A DNA stretch of 64,000 nucleotides, from the NCBI GenBank assembly GCA_023228465.1, contig JALOBC010000013.1, positions 1 through 64,000 on the forward strand, in the 5' to 3' direction. Positions within the stretch are counted from its first letter, which is position 1. Each line of letters opens with the position of its first letter. Source of the DNA: Dokdonella sp. (GTDB lineage Bacteria; Pseudomonadota; Gammaproteobacteria; Xanthomonadales; Rhodanobacteraceae). Made by a program: the position numbers and the translations under genes. The notes beneath the pieces were generated by a model. That model searched no databases, was not told where the DNA came from, and saw only the letters and a list, made by a program, of their open reading frames with translations. Positions 9,701-17,734 of this stretch are shown in pieces.

Positions 9701-10297
9701 CAGGCGCCCTGGCAGATCACCGACAGCAACGCCAGCAACGGCGCCTTCAGCTACCGCAATGCCGCCGACGACCAGCCCTACCCGAATGCCACCTGTGCCA
9801 GCATCACCACCCCACCCCTGACGCTGGCGCCGGACACCCACCTGAACTTCAAGGCGATGTACAACCTGGAGTACCAGTGGGACGGCGTGGTGATGGAGAT
9901 CTCCACCGATGGCGGCGCCACCTGGCTGGATCTCGCCCCGGACGGCGGTTATCCATCGGACTTCGGCCAGACCATGAATCCGCCGATCAATGCCTGCGGC
10001 TTTGCCGCCAGCCATGGCGCATTCAGCGGCGTCAGCACGGCCAGTTCGAACGCCGACCCCGGCAATGACACGGCCACGGCGGTGTTCAAGCCGTTCGCGG
10101 CGGACCTGTCCAGCTATGCCGGCCAGACCGTGCAGATCCGCTGGCGCATGTCCACGGATCCGGCCAGTGGCTACCTCGGCTTCCTGCTCGATGAGGTGAG
10201 CATCGGCGACGGCAGCGTGCCGAGCACCGATGTCATCTTCGCGAACGGCTTCGATGCGGCGGGTCCCGGCGGCTACATCTGCACCGTCAACGATTGA
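6743..10297 (+). CDS. Secreted subtilisin-like (S8) serine protease, multidomain
   Basis: A 1184-residue exported protease. The ATG at 6743 begins a signal peptide (MNRKPVRTALAAALALALAS, cleavage after ACA). A propeptide-like region covers about residues 25-255. The S8 catalytic domain carries Asp285 (AAVADSGT), His349 (SSGHGTHVTG) and Ser543 (MSGTSMASP), a complete triad in the right order. A beta-sandwich resembling the P-domain/CUB-like region of such proteases follows, then two fibronectin type III-like segments and a jelly-roll domain. The last residues read DVIFANGFDAAGPGG, a tail seen on other secreted proteins of this order whose role I do not know. Probably extracellular protein degradation. 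Divergent from the small barrel gene. Confidence 0.93.
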   Translation: MNRKPVRTALAAALALALASGAACAASPTTLAAALPSPAAIDAARGNPDVLILRAGVFDPLSEVIEAQQVGAAAPVKLSSYAIVQFKDATQMAHARRALTVQGVAFLNYLPNNAWYVRLGQGGLGTLRSDPAVRWADFLQPALKLDPQLWIAQREASTALQADGRYEIRIDAFAGVSSAAMAAELEKKVPGVEITVRSARAEALPYVRAATGPASLDTLLKVASGIEGVVSVSPWTPTTTQNSASVGAIQGNSTGNCAGSGAICGPAPLWDHGITGTGQIAAVADSGTTPNAAWFTQLDKGAGPHTAVTFSENPPPVLPDIGTLYQDNKIIAYWLQPGGPIDYDYSSGHGTHVTGTVLGDAAGTFGGNTYLPASPLLPNHDLADGMAPGAQLLFQDAGPASASSIIINDFGGTLQQAFNGGARVHNNSWGAKTGGRYEGNDSELDRTTWANEDLLVVVAAGNDVAGTMATGSPANAKNSLAVAALGHGGSLVRASYSNRGPTRDGRFKPDIAAPGSSIISARNSGTVNGTINAPATTGMSGTSMASPTITGNAVLARQFFADGFYPRGERVAADAYDPTGAAVKAVLLNGTNTISTSWPNDGTGWGRAWLDGNLWFNDTLPGGDDSRRLRLFERPNAAGLKTGQVNEYFIDNVQAGVELRATLVWFDPNAVPGAASTLINNLDLEVVGPGATTYFGNVFSNGVSTPGGSADAKNTVEAVRFDTPAAGSYTFRVKATSVPGNGTEGSDAQGYALAVSGGFALPDPTPFPAPTGVSASSNGAAGVAVGFSAAAGAQAFQLYRARGSCAFTPPGAFRMVANGAASPLVDDSTIGGFMYAYKVRGVHEDVEGEVSNCVDVISDDVCTLMPSLEVSSLMANGAASECSVELAWDAAQANCPTSTGISYQVERDSDPYFGAPVVVASALAAPAFIDVDVTDGTPYYYRVRAVDSFGNASPVSRVANVTPSGIDGPDPARFLDDVDTHTYMNLQAPWQITDSNASNGAFSYRNAADDQPYPNATCASITTPPLTLAPDTHLNFKAMYNLEYQWDGVVMEISTDGGATWLDLAPDGGYPSDFGQTMNPPINACGFAASHGAFSGVSTASSNADPGNDTATAVFKPFAADLSSYAGQTVQIRWRMSTDPASGYLGFLLDEVSIGDGSVPSTDVIFANGFDAAGPGGYICTVND

Positions 10298-10324
10298 CGC
10301 ATCGCGCGCCAGCGCAGTGCGTGG

Positions 10325-10354
10325 CGAACCGGCGCGGGATTGCGCGCCGGTTCG
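10325..10354 (+). terminator. Possible terminator hairpin after the subtilase
   Basis: A perfect 12-bp inverted repeat (CGAACCGGCGCG / CGCGCCGGTTCG) with a 6-nt loop begins 27 bp after the subtilase stop codon. There is no U-tract after it, so it may be a weak terminator or a transcript-stabilising stem. It ends just before mtgA. Confidence 0.5.
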
Positions 10355-10372
10355 CTTCCCGGCCTTCGTACA

Positions 10373-11119
10373 ATGGCAGGCCCGCGTGCGCAGGATCTGC
10401 CCTTGGCCAGACGCAAAGCCCGCTCCCTGCCCCGCCGCCTGGGCCGCTGGCTGCTGCTGGCACTCGGCGCGTGGGTCGCGCTCGGCATCGTCGCAGTAGC
10501 GCTGCTCCGCTTCGTGCCGCCGCCCGCCTCGGCGATGATGCTCGAAGCGTGGATCAGTGCCCGCCTCACCGGCGAGCGGGATTTCGAACTGCATTACGAG
10601 TGGACCCCATGGGACGCGGTGGCGAGCACCCTGCCCGTTGCCCTCATCGCCGCGGAGGATCAGAAGTTTCCCTTCCACCACGGCTTCGATCTCGAGTCGA
10701 TCCAGGACGCCCTTGCCGCCGCCGGTGATGGCGAGCGCCTGCGCGGCGCCAGCACCATCAGCCAGCAGGTGGCGAAGAACCTGTTCCTGTGGAACGGTCG
10801 CAGCTTCGTGCGCAAGGCCCTGGAGGCATACTTCACCGTGCTGATCGAGGCGCTGTGGCCGAAGCGGCGCATCCTGGAGGTGTATCTCAACATCGCCGAG
10901 TTCGGCCCGGGCATCTACGGCGCCGGGGCCGCCAGCAGACGCTATTTCCATAGCGCCCCCGCACACCTGGATGCGCAGCAGGCGGCGCTGCTGGCGGCGG
11001 TACTGCCCAATCCCGCCCGCCTGCACGTCGATCGCCCTTCGCCCTACGTCCTGCGGCGCGCGGCGTGGATCCGCCGCCAGGCGGCCCAGCTGGGCGGTGC
11101 GGCGTATCTGCCGCAGTAA
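10373..11119 (+). CDS. mtgA: Monofunctional biosynthetic peptidoglycan transglycosylase
   Basis: Polymerises lipid II into glycan strands at the outer face of the inner membrane. The 248-residue product has one N-terminal transmembrane helix (about residues 26-46) and a GT51 domain with the signature blocks AAEDQKFPFHHGFD (catalytic Glu95), GASTISQQVAKNLFLW, KRRILEVYLNIAEFGPGIYGA and AALLAAVLPNP. There is no transpeptidase domain, so it is not a class A PBP. The start is uncertain: the ATG at 10373 overlaps a TACAAT hexamer that could itself be a -10 element. A TTG at 10403 with AGGAT upstream would give 238 residues, near the usual family length. It converges on the sulfotransferase gene. 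Confidence 0.93.
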   Translation: MAGPRAQDLPLARRKARSLPRRLGRWLLLALGAWVALGIVAVALLRFVPPPASAMMLEAWISARLTGERDFELHYEWTPWDAVASTLPVALIAAEDQKFPFHHGFDLESIQDALAAAGDGERLRGASTISQQVAKNLFLWNGRSFVRKALEAYFTVLIEALWPKRRILEVYLNIAEFGPGIYGAGAASRRYFHSAPAHLDAQQAALLAAVLPNPARLHVDRPSPYVLRRAAWIRRQAAQLGGAAYLPQ

Positions 11120-11313
11120 GGCGCGCCAGCGGCGCAGCGCCGGCCTGCGGGCCCGTCGCCTTGCGCAATGGTCAGCGGCACCCGTCAGCCGCGGCCCACG
11201 ACGCGCGACACCCCGCGCCAGCATCGTCGCCCCGGCGCCGGCCGGGGCCCAGCGACTTTCCGGCGCAGGTCACCTGCCCCGGCAACGGCGGCTTCCCGTG
11301 CCTGGACACCGGC

Positions 11314-12927
11314 TCAGGGCATCGCAGCCGCAAAAGCCTCGATGGGCAAGTGCGCCTGCAGATACGTGCGCACGGATGCCAGCTGGTCGGCGTAGCGCCG
11401 CCAGGCACCGACGCCCCGGGTGTGGATGCCTTCGCGTACCTGCGAGCTGCTGGCGGTTGCGGACGGCGCGGCATTGCGCGTGAGGTCGATGCAGGCCGGC
11501 TCGAAGGGCAGACCGCAATGCGTCATCACGGCGCGCGCGGTCGTGGCCGGATCACGCACCAGGTCTTCATAGCGCACGGTCAGCACCGCGCCCGGCATGA
11601 CCTCGTCCCAGTATTGGAGCATCTGGCGAAACTGCACGTGGTGTGCGGCGGCTTCCAGTGGTTCGTAGCTGTAGGGATAGACGGAGCCGGCGAACAATTC
11701 CTTGAGGTTGGACAGGCAGGTGTCGAGCGGATCGCGCAGCAGGCAGATGATGCGCGCCTCGGGCAGGGCCTTGCGGATGAAGCCGGCGTACCAGAAGTTG
11801 CCCGGCAGCTTGTCCACGAGGAAGCGCCTGCCCTGCGCGCGCCAGCCGCTGCGCTGGCGGTAACCGCGGCCGATGGCGGCGAAGTCGAGATCGGCACAGG
11901 CGCGCGCCAGCAGTGGATCGACGTGCTCGACCAGCAGGTCGGCCTGCCAGCACAGTTGCAGGTGGAAATCGTTGAGCTCGCCGGCCGAGGCCACCTGGCT
12001 GTGGTTGCCGAGGATGCGCTCCAGCACCGTGGTGCCGGTGCGCGGCTGGCCGACGATGAAGATCGGCAGTGGCGCGTCCGCACTGCCGTTCGTCCGCTCG
12101 GGGAAACCGCCCTGGCAGGCCTCGCGGAGCGCCGCGATGCGATCCGCATCGCGCTGCGGCTGCCAGGCGAGGCTGCGCCGCTTGATGGCCGCGCCACGCA
12201 TCAGCGCGTCCCAGGCGGCGGCGTGCTCGCCGAGGGCATCCAGGTGCACGAACAGCGCATGGCAGAGCGTGGCGGTGTCGAGGTCTTCGCGCCCACCTGC
12301 ATTGGCCAATGCCTGGCGGATGCGCGCCAGCTGCCCCGCCGCGTCGCTGCGGCGGTCGTGCTGGGCCAGCATCAGCATGGTCGCCGCATGGTGCGGGGCG
12401 AGGGCCAGGCAACGCTGGTATTCCTGCGTCGCCTCCGGCCCGCGACCGAGGTGACGCAGGGTGGTCGCGCGCATGAACGAGAGCGCCGGCGTGGGCTCGC
12501 GCAGGCGCATGGCGGTATCGAGCACCTGCAAGGCTTCGGCGTGGAAATCCGCCAGCCCCAGGCACTGGCCGACGCGGTCGGCGGTTGCCACGATCTCCGG
12601 CCGGGCCGGATCGACAAGCCGGATCAGGCGCACCGCCAGCAGCGATTCGCCCAGGGTCTGCAGCAGCAGGGCCGCGTCCGCGAGCAGCCGCAAGTCGCCG
12701 GACTCGTGCACCGCCGCTGCGGCATTGCGGGCGTATTCGACCGCCGCGCGGAAGCGCTGCTCGCCCTGGGCCAGGCGTGCCAGGGTCAGCCAGACTTCCG
12801 GCAGGCGCGGTTCGGCGGCCACCATCGCTTCGAGCTCGGCAATGGCAGCCGGCAGGTTGCGCGCAGCGATGTATGCCTGCGCGCGCTGCCGGCGCGCGGC
12901 CAGCGCGGCCGGCATGGCATCAGACAT
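11314..12927 (-). CDS. TPR-repeat sulfotransferase family protein
   Basis: A 537-residue protein with two parts. Residues about 10-250 are helical tetratricopeptide repeats (for example AAIAELEAMVAAEPRLPEVW, ATQEYQRCLALAPHHAATM). Residues about 286-537 form a sulfotransferase domain with the 5'-phosphosulfate loop PIFIVGQPRTGTT (294-300 for the loop itself), a LVDKLPGNFW segment and an RDPLDTCLSN motif like the 3'-phosphate-binding region. It should use PAPS to sulfate a protein, sugar or lipid, but the acceptor is not evident. No signal peptide or membrane segment is seen, so it is probably cytoplasmic. The start at 12927 places the TPRs at the N-terminus; an ATG 12 bases downstream is possible. 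It diverges from the GtrB-like glycosyltransferase. Confidence 0.85.
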   Translation of the reverse strand: MSDAMPAALAARRQRAQAYIAARNLPAAIAELEAMVAAEPRLPEVWLTLARLAQGEQRFRAAVEYARNAAAAVHESGDLRLLADAALLLQTLGESLLAVRLIRLVDPARPEIVATADRVGQCLGLADFHAEALQVLDTAMRLREPTPALSFMRATTLRHLGRGPEATQEYQRCLALAPHHAATMLMLAQHDRRSDAAGQLARIRQALANAGGREDLDTATLCHALFVHLDALGEHAAAWDALMRGAAIKRRSLAWQPQRDADRIAALREACQGGFPERTNGSADAPLPIFIVGQPRTGTTVLERILGNHSQVASAGELNDFHLQLCWQADLLVEHVDPLLARACADLDFAAIGRGYRQRSGWRAQGRRFLVDKLPGNFWYAGFIRKALPEARIICLLRDPLDTCLSNLKELFAGSVYPYSYEPLEAAAHHVQFRQMLQYWDEVMPGAVLTVRYEDLVRDPATTARAVMTHCGLPFEPACIDLTRNAAPSATASSSQVREGIHTRGVGAWRRYADQLASVRTYLQAHLPIEAFAAAMP

Positions 12928-13099
12928 GGCCGAAGTGTACGTGCGCGAATGGCGCGCATCGGCGCAGGCGAGAACGGTGCCGCATGGGCCAGACCCGTGG
13001 ACATGGAAACGACCGGTCACGGTAGCCGTGGCGGTTGCCGCATGCAAGGCGCGTTCCGGCGCAATTCCGCAGCGCCAGCGAACCGGCTAGCATGCACGC

Positions 13100-14080
13100 G
13101 TGCCTGCCATCGACCCGCCCACTTCGCTCGCCGTCGTCGTGCCAGCCTACAACGAGGGCGTGGGCCTGCGTGACTTCCACGCGCGCCTGGCCGCGGTCCT
13201 CGACAGCCTCGATCTGGCCTGTTCGGTGCTTTACGTGGACGATGGCAGCCGCGACGACACCTGGGCGGTGATGTGTGCGCTGCGCGCAGCGGATGGCCGC
13301 GTGGCAACCTTGCGGCTGTCGCGCAATTTCGGCAAGGAACTCGCCCTCACCGCCGGCCTGGATCACGTCGATGCCGACGCCGCGGTGGTGATCGACGCCG
13401 ACCTGCAGGACCCGCCGGAACTCATTCCGCGCTTCGTCGAGCACTGGCGCGCCGGCTGCGACGTGGTCTATGGCACGCGTGCCACGCGCGCCGGTGAAAC
13501 CGGCTTCAAGAAGATGACGGCCGCGGTCTTCTACCGCGTGATGGGCCGGCTTTCGAGCACGCCGATCCCGCGCGATACGGGCGACTTCCGCCTGCTCTCG
13601 CGGCGCGCGCTGGAGGCGCTGCGCCAGGTGCGCGAGCGCCAGCGGTTCATGAAGGGACTGTTCACCTGGGTCGGCTTTCGCCAGCAGGCCGTGGTGTACA
13701 ACCGCGATCCACGCCACGCCGGACAGTCGAAGTGGAACTACTGGCGGCTGTGGAACTTCGCCATCGAGGGCATCACCTCGTTTTCCACCGCGCCGCTGCG
13801 CATCGCCACCTATGTCGGCATCCTGGCGGCACTGGCGGCCTTCCTGTTCGGCCTGTGGGTGCTGGGCAAGGCGCTGTGGTTCGGCGATCCGGTGCCAGGC
13901 TATCCGTCACTGATGGTGGTGGTACTGTTCCTCGGCGGCATCCAGCTGATGGCGCTGGGCATCATCGGCGAGTACCTGGGCCGGCTCTACATGGAAGCCA
14001 AGCAGCGGCCGCTGTACCTGATTGATGAGTACCACGGCGGCGCGGATCCCGCCGATCAGACCGGATCGGGCTCGTCGTAA
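13100..14080 (+). CDS. GtrB/DPM1-like family 2 glycosyltransferase
   Basis: A 326-residue membrane glycosyltransferase that would load a sugar from a nucleotide donor onto a polyprenyl phosphate. The GT2 domain has AVVVPAYNEG, VLYVDDGSRDDT, the acidic DADLQDPPE motif (99-107) and the arginine/glutamine region RERQRFMKGLFTWVGF. Two C-terminal transmembrane helices (about 231-255 and 268-292) precede EYLGRLYMEAKQRP, the standard GtrB ending. The in-frame start is GTG at 13100. A TAGCAT hexamer ends 7 bp upstream, so the message may be leaderless. The last 25 bp overlap the end of the convergent ribBX gene. No GtrA flippase or serotype transferase lies alongside. Confidence 0.9.
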   Translation: MPAIDPPTSLAVVVPAYNEGVGLRDFHARLAAVLDSLDLACSVLYVDDGSRDDTWAVMCALRAADGRVATLRLSRNFGKELALTAGLDHVDADAAVVIDADLQDPPELIPRFVEHWRAGCDVVYGTRATRAGETGFKKMTAAVFYRVMGRLSSTPIPRDTGDFRLLSRRALEALRQVRERQRFMKGLFTWVGFRQQAVVYNRDPRHAGQSKWNYWRLWNFAIEGITSFSTAPLRIATYVGILAALAAFLFGLWVLGKALWFGDPVPGYPSLMVVVLFLGGIQLMALGIIGEYLGRLYMEAKQRPLYLIDEYHGGADPADQTGSGSS

Positions 14081-15153
14081 TCCACCACTTCGAGGCCGAA
14101 GCCGGCCAGGCCGACAAGCTTGCGCGGCGTGCCCATGACGCGCAGGCGATGCACGCCCAGGTCGGCGAGGATCTGCGCGCCAAGCCCGAGGCGGCGCCAC
14201 TGCGCCGGATCCGCCTCCGCTTCGCCGGGGTCGCCGAGCAGGCGCAGCAGCTGGGCCTCGCTGCCATCGTCGCCGGCCAGCACCACGACGACGCCACGCC
14301 CCTCGCCGGCGATGCGTCGCAGCGCCGCGGTGGCGGTAAGGCCCAGATCCGCGCGCTTGAGATGCAGCACGTCGGACAGGGTGTTGCGCATGTGCACACG
14401 CGTGAGCACCGGCGCACCATCGTCGATGCACCCGCGCACCAGCGCGAAATGCAGTTCGCGCGCGAGCAGGTCGCGATAGGCCACCAGGCGGAACGCGCCG
14501 AACTCGGTCTCGACCTCCGCCTCGTGCACGCGTTCGACGGTCTTCTCGGTTTCCAGCCGGTAGCGGATGAGGTCGGCGATGGTGCCGATCTTCAGGCCGT
14601 GGCGGGCGGCAAAGGCCTCCAGTTCGGGGCGCCGCGCCATCGTGCCATCTTCGCTGAGGATCTCCACCAGCACACCGGCCGGCTCGAGCCCGGCAAGACC
14701 GGCCAGGTCGCTGGCCGCCTCGGTGTGGCCGGCACGCGCGAGCACGCCGCCGGGGGTGGATGCCAAGGGAAAGATGTGCCCCGGCTGCACGATGTGCTGC
14801 GGCCCGGCGTCGGCGCGCACGGCGGTACGGATGGTGTGCGCGCGATCATGCGCCGAGATGCCGGTGGTCACGCCCTCGGCGGCCTCGATGGAGACGGTGA
14901 AGTTGGTGTGGTGGGGCGAGGTGTTGATGTCCACCATCGGCTTCAGGCCGAGCTGGCGGCAACGTGCGCGGGTCATCGACAGGCAGATGAGCCCGCGTCC
15001 CTCGCGGGCCATGAAGTTGATGTCGGCCGGGCGCACCTGCTCGGCGGCCATGATCAGGTCGCCCTCGTTCTCGCGATCCTCGTCATCGACGATGACCACC
15101 ATGTGGCCAGCGCGGATGTCGGCGAGCAGTTCGGGGATGGTGGCAAAGCTCAT
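14056..15153 (-). CDS. ribB: 3,4-dihydroxy-2-butanone 4-phosphate synthase with degenerate GTP cyclohydrolase II domain (RibBX type)
   Basis: Makes the four-carbon riboflavin precursor from ribulose 5-phosphate. Residues 1-200 are a complete DHBP synthase with the acidic loop DDEDRENEGD (23-32) and His143 in HTEAASDLAGL. Residues about 205-365 still align with GTP cyclohydrolase II (FGAFRLVAYRDL, ALVRGCIDDGAPVLTRVH), but the zinc-binding cysteines of the family are gone: where SECLTGD...CDCG is expected the protein reads MRNTLSDVLHLKRADLGL. The second half should therefore not be a working cyclohydrolase, as in RibBX proteins known from other gammaproteobacteria, and a separate ribA is expected elsewhere. 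Its ATG overlaps the stop of ribE (ATGA), so the two are translationally coupled. Confidence 0.93.
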   Translation of the reverse strand: MSFATIPELLADIRAGHMVVIVDDEDRENEGDLIMAAEQVRPADINFMAREGRGLICLSMTRARCRQLGLKPMVDINTSPHHTNFTVSIEAAEGVTTGISAHDRAHTIRTAVRADAGPQHIVQPGHIFPLASTPGGVLARAGHTEAASDLAGLAGLEPAGVLVEILSEDGTMARRPELEAFAARHGLKIGTIADLIRYRLETEKTVERVHEAEVETEFGAFRLVAYRDLLARELHFALVRGCIDDGAPVLTRVHMRNTLSDVLHLKRADLGLTATAALRRIAGEGRGVVVVLAGDDGSEAQLLRLLGDPGEAEADPAQWRRLGLGAQILADLGVHRLRVMGTPRKLVGLAGFGLEVVDYDEPDPV

Positions 15154-15761
15154 CGTGGTGCTCCGGCAAGGCGCTCGCCATGCAGGCGCTCGAGATAGCG
15201 CGCGACGAGATCCACTTCCAGGTTGACGGCATCGCCCACGCGCCTGGAGCCGAACGTGGTCACGGCCAGGGTGTGGGGAATGAGGGTGACGCCAAAGGTA
15301 TCGTCGGCGACGGCGTTGACCGTCAGGCTGACGCCGTCCACGCAGATCGAGCCCTTGACGGCAATGTAGCGCGCCAGCGCCGCGGGCGCGCGAAAGGTCC
15401 AGCGCTGCGCGGCGCCGTCATCGTCGATGCGCACGACCGTTCCGGTGCCATCCACGTGGCCGGAAACCAGGTGCCCACCGAGCCGATCGGCCAGGCGCAG
15501 GGCCTTCTCCAGGTTCACTGCATCGCCCGCGACCAGCGCACCGAGTGTGGTCAGGCGCAGGGTTTCGGCCGACACATCGGCACTGAAGCGGGCCTGGTCG
15601 CGACCGACCACGGTCAGGCACACGCCGGCGACCGCGATGCTGTCGCCGATGGCGACATCGGCAAGATCGAGCGTGGCGCAGTCGACCACCAGGCGCGCGG
15701 CATCGCCGTTCGCCGCATGCGCCACGACCTTGCCGACTGCCTGGACGATTCCTGTGAACAT
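15150..15761 (-). CDS. ribE: Riboflavin synthase, alpha subunit
   Basis: Dismutates two 6,7-dimethyl-8-ribityllumazine molecules to riboflavin and the pyrimidine intermediate. The 203-residue protein begins with the invariant MFTGIVQAVG and has the two lumazine-binding repeats of the family, the second around GHLVSGHVDG and SICVDGVSLTVN. Length is normal. A longer upstream open frame runs through ribD in the wrong frame and is not real. It sits 46 bp after ribD and overlaps ribBX by 4 bp. No FMN riboswitch is visible in front of the operon. Confidence 0.96.
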   Translation of the reverse strand: MFTGIVQAVGKVVAHAANGDAARLVVDCATLDLADVAIGDSIAVAGVCLTVVGRDQARFSADVSAETLRLTTLGALVAGDAVNLEKALRLADRLGGHLVSGHVDGTGTVVRIDDDGAAQRWTFRAPAALARYIAVKGSICVDGVSLTVNAVADDTFGVTLIPHTLAVTTFGSRRVGDAVNLEVDLVARYLERLHGERLAGAPR

Positions 15762-15807
15762 CTCTTCTCCCCGGGGCACCGGCAGCGAACGGGCCGCCGA
15801 TCGGCGA

Positions 15808-16899
15808 TCAGGCGGCGCGCAGCAACAGGCGCAGATCCGCGCCGACCTGACGCTGCTCGACCACGCGCAGACGCCAGCGGTCGGCCATGTGCGAGAGCGG
15901 CGGCAGCGCCAACAGCGGGCGCGCCTGGTCACCCAGCAGAACCGGCGCCACGTACAACAGCAATTCATCAACCAGGTGCGCGGCCAGCAAGGCACCGCAC
16001 AGCGTGGCCCCGGCTTCGACCTGCACCTCGTTGATGTCCCGTGCCGCCAGCAGGCTCAGCACGCCCTGCAGATCGAGGCCGGTCGGCGTACTTTCAAGCG
16101 CGCGGCATTCGGCCTGGGCGAAACGGCCACCCGGCACGGCATCCAGCGCGTGCAGGATCAGGGTCGGCGCGCTGCCATCGACGACCTGCGCGCCGGGTGG
16201 GGTGCGCAGGGCGCGGTCGAGTACCACGCGCAGGGGCCGGTGTACGCCCTCGGCGGCGGTCGGCGGCAGGCGCACGGTCAGCGCCGGGTCGTCGGCCAGC
16301 ACCGTGCCGCTGCCGGTCAGGATCGCGCAGCTGCGGGCGCGCCAGCGCTGCACGTCGGCACGCGCGGCGGTGCCGGTGATCCACTTCGATTCACCGTTGG
16401 CGAGCGCCGTGCGCCCGTCCAGGCTCATCGCCAGCTTGACCCGCAACCACGGGCGGCCGCGCTCGATGCGGCTGAAGAAGCCGCGGTTGAGTTCGCGCGC
16501 CGCCGCGTCCATGAGGCCGGTCTGCACCGCGATGCCGGCTGCCTGCAGGCGGGCGCTGCCGCCGCCCGCGCGCCGGGAAGGATCCGCTGCAGCAACGACC
16601 ACGCGGGCGATGCCGGCCGCGACGAGCGCGTCGGCACACGGCGGCGTGCGCCCGAAGTGGGCGCAGGGTTCCAGCGTCACATAGGCGGTCGCGCCGCGGG
16701 CACGCGCGCCGGCCGCGCGCAGGGCGAGCACTTCGGCATGCGGCCCGCCGGCGTGCTGGTGCCAGCCTTCGCCCAGCACGTCGCGGCCCTGGGCAATCAC
16801 GCAACCCACGCGTGGATTGGGCTGGGTCGTGTGCAGGCCACGCTCGGCCAGGCGCAGGGCATGCGCCATGTGCAGGTAGTCGAGCGCGCCTGCCTTCAT
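15808..16899 (-). CDS. ribD: Bifunctional pyrimidine deaminase/reductase of riboflavin synthesis
   Basis: Carries out the deamination and side-chain reduction steps between GTP cyclohydrolase II and lumazine synthase. The N-terminal deaminase domain has the zinc site His54-X-Glu56 (PHAEVLAL) and Cys79/Cys88 (EPCAHFGRTPPC). The C-terminal reductase domain has KLAMSLDGRTAL and the NADPH-binding stretch near AILTGSGTVLADDPALTVR. The usual DPNP.V.GKG segment after the deaminase reads DPSRRAGGG here, a noticeable divergence, but the catalytic residues are intact. The 363-residue length is normal. A second in-frame ATG ten codons on (MAHALRLAE) is an alternative start. It is 124 bp downstream of nrdR. 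Confidence 0.95.
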   Translation of the reverse strand: MKAGALDYLHMAHALRLAERGLHTTQPNPRVGCVIAQGRDVLGEGWHQHAGGPHAEVLALRAAGARARGATAYVTLEPCAHFGRTPPCADALVAAGIARVVVAAADPSRRAGGGSARLQAAGIAVQTGLMDAAARELNRGFFSRIERGRPWLRVKLAMSLDGRTALANGESKWITGTAARADVQRWRARSCAILTGSGTVLADDPALTVRLPPTAAEGVHRPLRVVLDRALRTPPGAQVVDGSAPTLILHALDAVPGGRFAQAECRALESTPTGLDLQGVLSLLAARDINEVQVEAGATLCGALLAAHLVDELLLYVAPVLLGDQARPLLALPPLSHMADRWRLRVVEQRQVGADLRLLLRAA

Positions 16900-17023
16900 T
16901 GGGGAATGCTCTGGCTGCCGGCCTTGCCTGCCGGCGTCGGCGCCGCCGGCCCGCGGGGCGGGGCGGGCGGCCTCTTCGGCAGCGCATGTGCGGGAAGCAG
17001 GAGGTGCACGCGCCCGCCTGGCC

Positions 17024-17548
17024 TCAACGCTTGTCGGCCTTGCCGCGCACCACCGCGGCTTCGCCGAGCAGCGTCAACTGCACGCCTTCGCCCGGCAGGT
17101 CGCGCTCCAGGCGCTCGATCTCCTCGCGGAAGGCCTGCACATCCTCGAAGCTGCGATAGACCGAGGCGAACCGGACGTAGGCAACATGGTCGAGACGCTT
17201 GAGTTCCTCCATCACCAGTTCACCGACGCGCAGGCTGGGCACCTCGCGCTCACCGCCGCGGCGCAAGGCACTGATCACCGCGCGCACCGCGGCATCGACC
17301 TGCTCGCTGCCGATCGGCCGCTTCTGCAGGGCGCGCCGGAAGCCGGTGCGCAGCTTGGCTTCATCGAAGGATTCGCGCCGGCCATCGCTCTTGACCACGC
17401 TCGGGAGCTTCAACTCGGCCGTCTCGAAGGTGTTGAAGCGTTCCCCGCACTGCTCGCACTCGCGCCGGCGCCGGATGGTGGCGCCATCGTCGGACACGCG
17501 CGAATCGATCACGCGCGTGTCGGGATGCTGGCAGAACGGGCAGTGCAT
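17024..17548 (-). CDS. nrdR: Transcriptional repressor NrdR
   Basis: A nucleotide-sensing repressor of ribonucleotide reductase genes. The 174-residue protein has the N-terminal zinc ribbon (Cys3, Cys6, Cys31, Cys34: MHCPFC...ECEQCGERF) and an ATP-cone domain beginning [19 protein letters not shown]. Its place between glyA and ribD is the usual one in gammaproteobacteria. Confidence 0.97.
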   Translation of the reverse strand: MHCPFCQHPDTRVIDSRVSDDGATIRRRRECEQCGERFNTFETAELKLPSVVKSDGRRESFDEAKLRTGFRRALQKRPIGSEQVDAAVRAVISALRRGGEREVPSLRVGELVMEELKRLDHVAYVRFASVYRSFEDVQAFREEIERLERDLPGEGVQLTLLGEAAVVRGKADKR

Positions 17549-17734
17549 TTGGACGGGAACCGGGACTCGGAATTCGGGAATGGTTCAGCAGCAGGTCGCG
17601 CGGCGAACCGGTTATCGAGCGGGTTGGCCATCCCGCTGCAGGGCAATACCGGCAGCGCGCCTGAAGGGTGGCCGGTCGGCGCGGAAAGCGGCCAATGCGC
17701 TTGCCGATTTCCCCTTCCCGATTCTCCGCCCCTC
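17549..17734. repeat. glyA-nrdR spacer bounded by ATTCCCGA-type repeats
   Basis: The spacer is flanked by short motifs of the form CCCGATT/GGGAATCGGG: near 17560-17582 (CGGGAACCGGGACTCGG, CGGGAATGG on the plus strand) and near 17711-17728 (CCCCTTCCCGATTCTCCG). Related copies occur at 27935-27948 and 31912-31962. They look like degenerate members of a small dispersed intergenic repeat. No gene is visible. Confidence 0.45.

Noticed and set aside
6662-11224. 1520-codon open frame antisense to the subtilase and mtgA
   Set aside because: No domains; both genes on the plus strand have full catalytic motifs. High GC makes long antisense frames common.
11065-13173. 702-codon plus-strand frame
   Set aside because: Lies opposite the TPR-sulfotransferase, whose PAPS loop and repeats are evident on the minus strand.
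14056-17023. FMN riboswitch before the riboflavin genes
   Set aside because: No conserved FMN-box segments are visible upstream of ribD, ribBX or ribH.
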